From positions 1 through 15,456 of the forward strand of contig QMYD01000005.1 in NCBI GenBank assembly GCA_003662485.1: 15,456 nt of DNA. Direction: 5' to 3'. Position numbers and translations under genes: made by a program. The DNA comes from Candidatus Hecatellales archaeon (lineage in GTDB: Archaea > Thermoproteota > Bathyarchaeia > Hecatellales > Hecatellaceae). This document shows positions 13,368 through 15,456 of the stretch, one piece after another; position 1 is the first letter of the stretch, and each line of letters opens with the position of its first letter. Under the pieces are notes generated by a model. It was not told the DNA's origin. It searched no databases and worked only from the letters and a program-made list of their open reading frames with translations.

Positions 13368-14579
13368 CGTTAGAGCTTGGAGAATTTTAGGGAAGACTTT
13401 AACCGCCAGCTTGAGGGCTTCAGGTCTTCTCGCAGCCTGTTTTATGCATGCCTTAACTAGGGGCTTCCAAACCTTTGACTGGTAGGCTGTATCCCCATAC
13501 CTTTCAATTTCCGATAGGATTTCCCTGTTGGAGAGAAGTTGGAAGAACTGGTCTAGTTCGCTGTCGCTGAGGGTGTTGAGAAGCCTTCTAACCCTTCGGG
13601 TGAAGGCTAGCTCCCAGCCGAAGGCTTGGAGGCAGGCCTCCTCATAGCCTTTAAGAGCCTTCCATCCCCAGCCTTCCAGGAGGCGGTAGGATGCCTCCCC
13701 AGCCAGCCATCCAGCCTTAAGGCTGAAGAAGATGCCTCCCCCAGTAGTGGACTTAGCGTGGCCTGCAGCGTCTCCAGCAGCCATTAGGCTTGGAAGCTTC
13801 CACATTCTGGCTGGACCCTGCACGGGTATGAGGCCTCCATAAACCTTTAGGATGGTGGCTCCTTTAGCCTTCCTCTTTAACGTTGGATGCTTGGCTAAGG
13901 CCTTCTCCAGGTAGGCTTTTGGGGAAGCCTTAGCCATGCCTTCGTCGACGCATAGGCCAACCCTAGCCCTCCCATCCCGCAGAGGTATGATCCAGCCGAA
14001 GAAGCCTGGGAAAAACCTTGAGCCCAAGAAAACCTCTACGAAGTCCTCCCTGTAAACGTTTACCCCATCCATTTCAGCCTGAATTCCCCTAAGCGTTTTC
14101 AAGCTTCCAAGGCCTAAGTCTAGGCTAAGCCTTCTAACCCCACCCTCAGCTAAAACTAGTGTGGAGGCTTCAGCCTGGAAGCCTTCACCCCTAACCCTTA
14201 AGCCTTCAGCTCGGAGGCTTACACCTTTAGCCTTACATTTAAACCAGGCTTCGGCTCCAGCGTTTAAGGCTTCCTCAGCCAGCCTTGCGTCTAGGAGCTC
14301 CCTATCAACGATGTGGGATTCGGCTTGAGGCTTTGAAACCTGGATTTGGAGGCCTCCTGGAGAGTGGAAGACTGCCCCCCTAACGCTGGTCAGAATGCAT
14401 CGGCTTGGAAGCTTGAACTCGCTGAAGGCTTTAACGCTAAGCTTCCCTGCGCAGTGGGGTGGGCTTCCAGCCCTTTCATGCTCTTCGAGAAGCAGCACTT
14501 TTAGGCCTAGGCTTGCAGCCCTATAAGCCGCCATGGAGCCAGCTGGACCTGCACCCACCACAGCCAGATCATACTTCAA
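13365..14579 (-). CDS. Geranylgeranyl reductase family FAD-dependent oxidoreductase
   Basis: 404 residues. The N-terminal FAD fold has VVGAGPAGSMAAYRAA (7-22) and acidic LEEHE (31-35) binding the ribose; C43 in PPHCAGKL is the family's active-site-region Cys. VDRELLDARLAEEA (91-104), PGFFGWIIPL (191-200, the substrate-cavity motif) and the second FAD block AGDAAGHAKSTTGGGIFFSL (268-287) follow. Members reduce the double bonds of geranylgeranyl chains in archaeal ether lipids (or of menaquinone/other isoprenoids). The exact substrate is not decided by motifs, and archaea usually carry several paralogues. TTG start at 14579; the N-terminus MKYDLAVVGAGPAG is standard. It stands alone, divergent from mfnB and convergent with atpK. 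Confidence 0.92.
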   Translation of the reverse strand: MKYDLAVVGAGPAGSMAAYRAASLGLKVLLLEEHERAGSPPHCAGKLSVKAFSEFKLPSRCILTSVRGAVFHSPGGLQIQVSKPQAESHIVDRELLDARLAEEALNAGAEAWFKCKAKGVSLRAEGLRVRGEGFQAEASTLVLAEGGVRRLSLDLGLGSLKTLRGIQAEMDGVNVYREDFVEVFLGSRFFPGFFGWIIPLRDGRARVGLCVDEGMAKASPKAYLEKALAKHPTLKRKAKGATILKVYGGLIPVQGPARMWKLPSLMAAGDAAGHAKSTTGGGIFFSLKAGWLAGEASYRLLEGWGWKALKGYEEACLQAFGWELAFTRRVRRLLNTLSDSELDQFFQLLSNREILSEIERYGDTAYQSKVWKPLVKACIKQAARRPEALKLAVKVFPKILQALT

Positions 14580-14657
14580 GCCCTTGAAACCCTTGAGGGT
14601 AAATCTTAATTCTTCATGAATGAATTGGTTTAGGTGAGGTCTTGAAGGTTTCGGGTT
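14580..14657. promoter_or_regulatory. Divergent intergenic region with near-palindrome
   Basis: This 78-nt gap separates the reductase and mfnB starts. TAAATCTTAAT (about 14600-14610) is TATA-like and 50 nt before mfnB. An 8-bp palindrome TTCATGAA (14613-14620) is flanked by AATTC and GAATT at uneven distance, a possible operator, and CCCTTGA is repeated in tandem (14581-14596). None of this is strong. Confidence 0.25.
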
Positions 14658-15359
14658 ATGGTTAAGCTTATGGTTAGCGTGGTGGCTAGGGCTGAGGCCT
14701 TAGAAGCCCTACGTGGTGGAGCAGACATCATAGACGTGAAGAATCCTGGTGAGGGAGCTCTTGGAGCCCAGAAGCCCTGGGTCGTCAGGGAGATTATGGA
14801 AAGCCTACCCCGAGGGTTTGAGGTTAGCGTAGCCCTTGGAGACCTCCCCTACCTTCCTGGGACAGCCTCCCTGGCTGCGGTTGGAGCAGCCCTCCTCGGA
14901 GCCAGCTACGTGAAGGTGGGCCTCCTAGGCGCAAGAAGCCTTGAGGAAGCTGTCCAAATGGTTAGGGCGGTTAAAGCCTCCATGGAAGCCCTAAACTTGA
15001 AGGCGAAGGTGGTAGCCTGCGGCTATGCAGACTACGCTGAGCTAGGCTGCCTTAGCCCCCTACGCCTGCCAGAGGCAGCCTACAAGGCTGAGGCTGAAGG
15101 AATCCTAGTAGACGTTAAAAGGAAGGATGGAAACCTAAACCTCTTCAGCTTCCTCGGGGAGGAAGACTTGAGAAGACTTGTAGTTGAAGCCCAAAGCTTC
15201 GGAGGCTTCGCAGCGCTAGCAGGAGGCCTAAACCTTGAAATGCTAGAGAAATGCGTGAGGCTTGGAGCGGATGTGGTTGGGATTAGGAGGGGGGTTCTCA
15301 CCAATGGAAGGGTTAGCCGAAGCCTCGTAGCCCAGGCTGCCAGCATAATTCACCGTTAA
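14658..15359 (+). CDS. mfnB: (5-formylfuran-3-yl)methyl phosphate synthase (MfnB)
   Basis: 233 residues, typical length. MfnB condenses two glyceraldehyde 3-phosphate molecules into 4-(hydroxymethyl)-2-furancarboxaldehyde phosphate, the first committed step to the furan of methanofuran, the C1 carrier at the start of the formyl/methyl branch. It is a TIM barrel. Key residues match the characterised methanogen enzyme with a one-residue offset: K28 in IIDVKNPGEGALGA (24-37), K86 in SYVKVG, D152 and K156 in VDVKRKDGNL (151-160), the Schiff-base lysine. GDLPYLPGT (61-69) is also conserved. ATG start; AAGG 9 nt upstream is a modest ribosome site. Its presence implies that methanofuran is made here. 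It converges on a partial gene, stop codons overlapping by 4 nt. Confidence 0.94.
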   Translation: MVKLMVSVVARAEALEALRGGADIIDVKNPGEGALGAQKPWVVREIMESLPRGFEVSVALGDLPYLPGTASLAAVGAALLGASYVKVGLLGARSLEEAVQMVRAVKASMEALNLKAKVVACGYADYAELGCLSPLRLPEAAYKAEAEGILVDVKRKDGNLNLFSFLGEEDLRRLVVEAQSFGGFAALAGGLNLEMLEKCVRLGADVVGIRRGVLTNGRVSRSLVAQAASIIHR

Positions 15360-15456
15360 ACCTCTATTAGGGTTGCTCTTACAGGCTTGTGCGCTAATAT
15401 CTTTTCGACTCTTTCGGGGTGGAGGCCGCTTGCCACTAGGCAGGGAAGCCTATACC
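15356..15456 (-). CDS. C-terminal fragment, probable amino-acid-kinase-family protein (possibly MfnE)
   Basis: Minus-strand frame open from the window edge to a TAA whose plus-strand complement overlaps the mfnB stop. The 32 visible residues, RLPCLVASGLHPERVEKILA then HKPVRATLIEV, resemble the closing strand-helix-strand of the amino acid kinase fold, where uridylate kinase-like proteins end roughly VxxGxxPExxxxALxGxxVGTLI. MfnE, which makes the diphosphate of the furan intermediate made downstream of MfnB, belongs to that family, so the neighbourhood favours it. Only 32 residues are visible, and the usual GT is AT here, so this is a guess to be tested with the flanking sequence. Confidence 0.45.
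   Translation of the reverse strand, partial: YRLPCLVASGLHPERVEKILAHKPVRATLIEV

Noticed and set aside
1..15456. CRISPR arrays, transposases, tRNA or rRNA genes
   Set aside because: No regularly spaced repeats, transposase-like frames, terminal inverted repeats, tRNA T-loop words with fitting stems, or rRNA-like stretches were seen on either strand.
1..15456. A wholly new defence or mobile system in this window
   Set aside because: All large frames have clear housekeeping families, and gene order and codon use look uniform, with no sign of recent transfer. The unknowns are limited to three small genes.

Overview
This window is a densely coded, roughly half-GC stretch of archaeal chromosome. 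The domain assignment rests on an archaeal-type elongation factor 2, prefoldin beta, a KEOPS Pcc1 subunit, a Brix-domain protein, A-type ATP synthase subunits, a geranylgeranyl-reductase-family flavoprotein and MfnB of methanofuran biosynthesis. TATA/BRE-like boxes lie 40-70 nt before several starts. EF-2 looks closest to the Thermoproteota/TACK side, and the mix of methanofuran, FmdE-like and RuMP genes would suit a Bathyarchaeia-like lineage. That placement is inference, not proof.

Layout. (1) 1-1925, minus: EF-2 gene, cut at its 3' end by the window edge. (2) 2105-2521, plus: short stand-alone FmdE-family protein, converging with (3) 3570-2518, minus: a UspA stress protein and 6-phospho-3-hexuloisomerase, tightly coupled. 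(4) 6066-3644, minus: an ECF transporter energising module (two ATPases and the T component) with no S component in view. (5) 8687-6111, minus: a translation and RNA-biology cluster of an 8-cysteine small protein, Brix protein, Pcc1, prefoldin beta and a DHH phosphoesterase. (6) 8839-9021, plus: a tiny Cys-containing ORF, divergent from cluster 5. (7) 9100-13315, plus: A-type ATP synthase genes for subunit I, an unnamed two-TM protein, subunit C and subunit K; K has its own promoter. (8) 14579-13365, minus: geranylgeranyl reductase family protein, separated from subunit K by a hairpin terminator. (9) 14658-15359, plus: MfnB, converging with (10) 15456-15356, minus: the C-terminal fragment of a probable amino-acid-kinase-family protein, possibly MfnE.

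Biology. MfnB, the possible MfnE end and the FmdE-like protein point to methanofuran-linked C1 chemistry. Hexuloisomerase points to ribulose-monophosphate pentose synthesis. Subunits I, C and K make up the membrane and central-connector part of the A-type ATP synthase, while the catalytic subunits are encoded elsewhere. The window is mostly housekeeping. The points most worth a second look are a substitution next to the diphthamide histidine of EF-2, the unnamed two-TM protein inside the ATP synthase operon, the 8-Cys protein heading the Brix/Pcc1 operon, and the unusually high share of TTG starts.

No intergenic gap exceeds 300 bp (the longest, about 180 bp, lies between EF-2 and the FmdE-like gene). 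I saw no tRNA, rRNA, CRISPR or insertion sequence.
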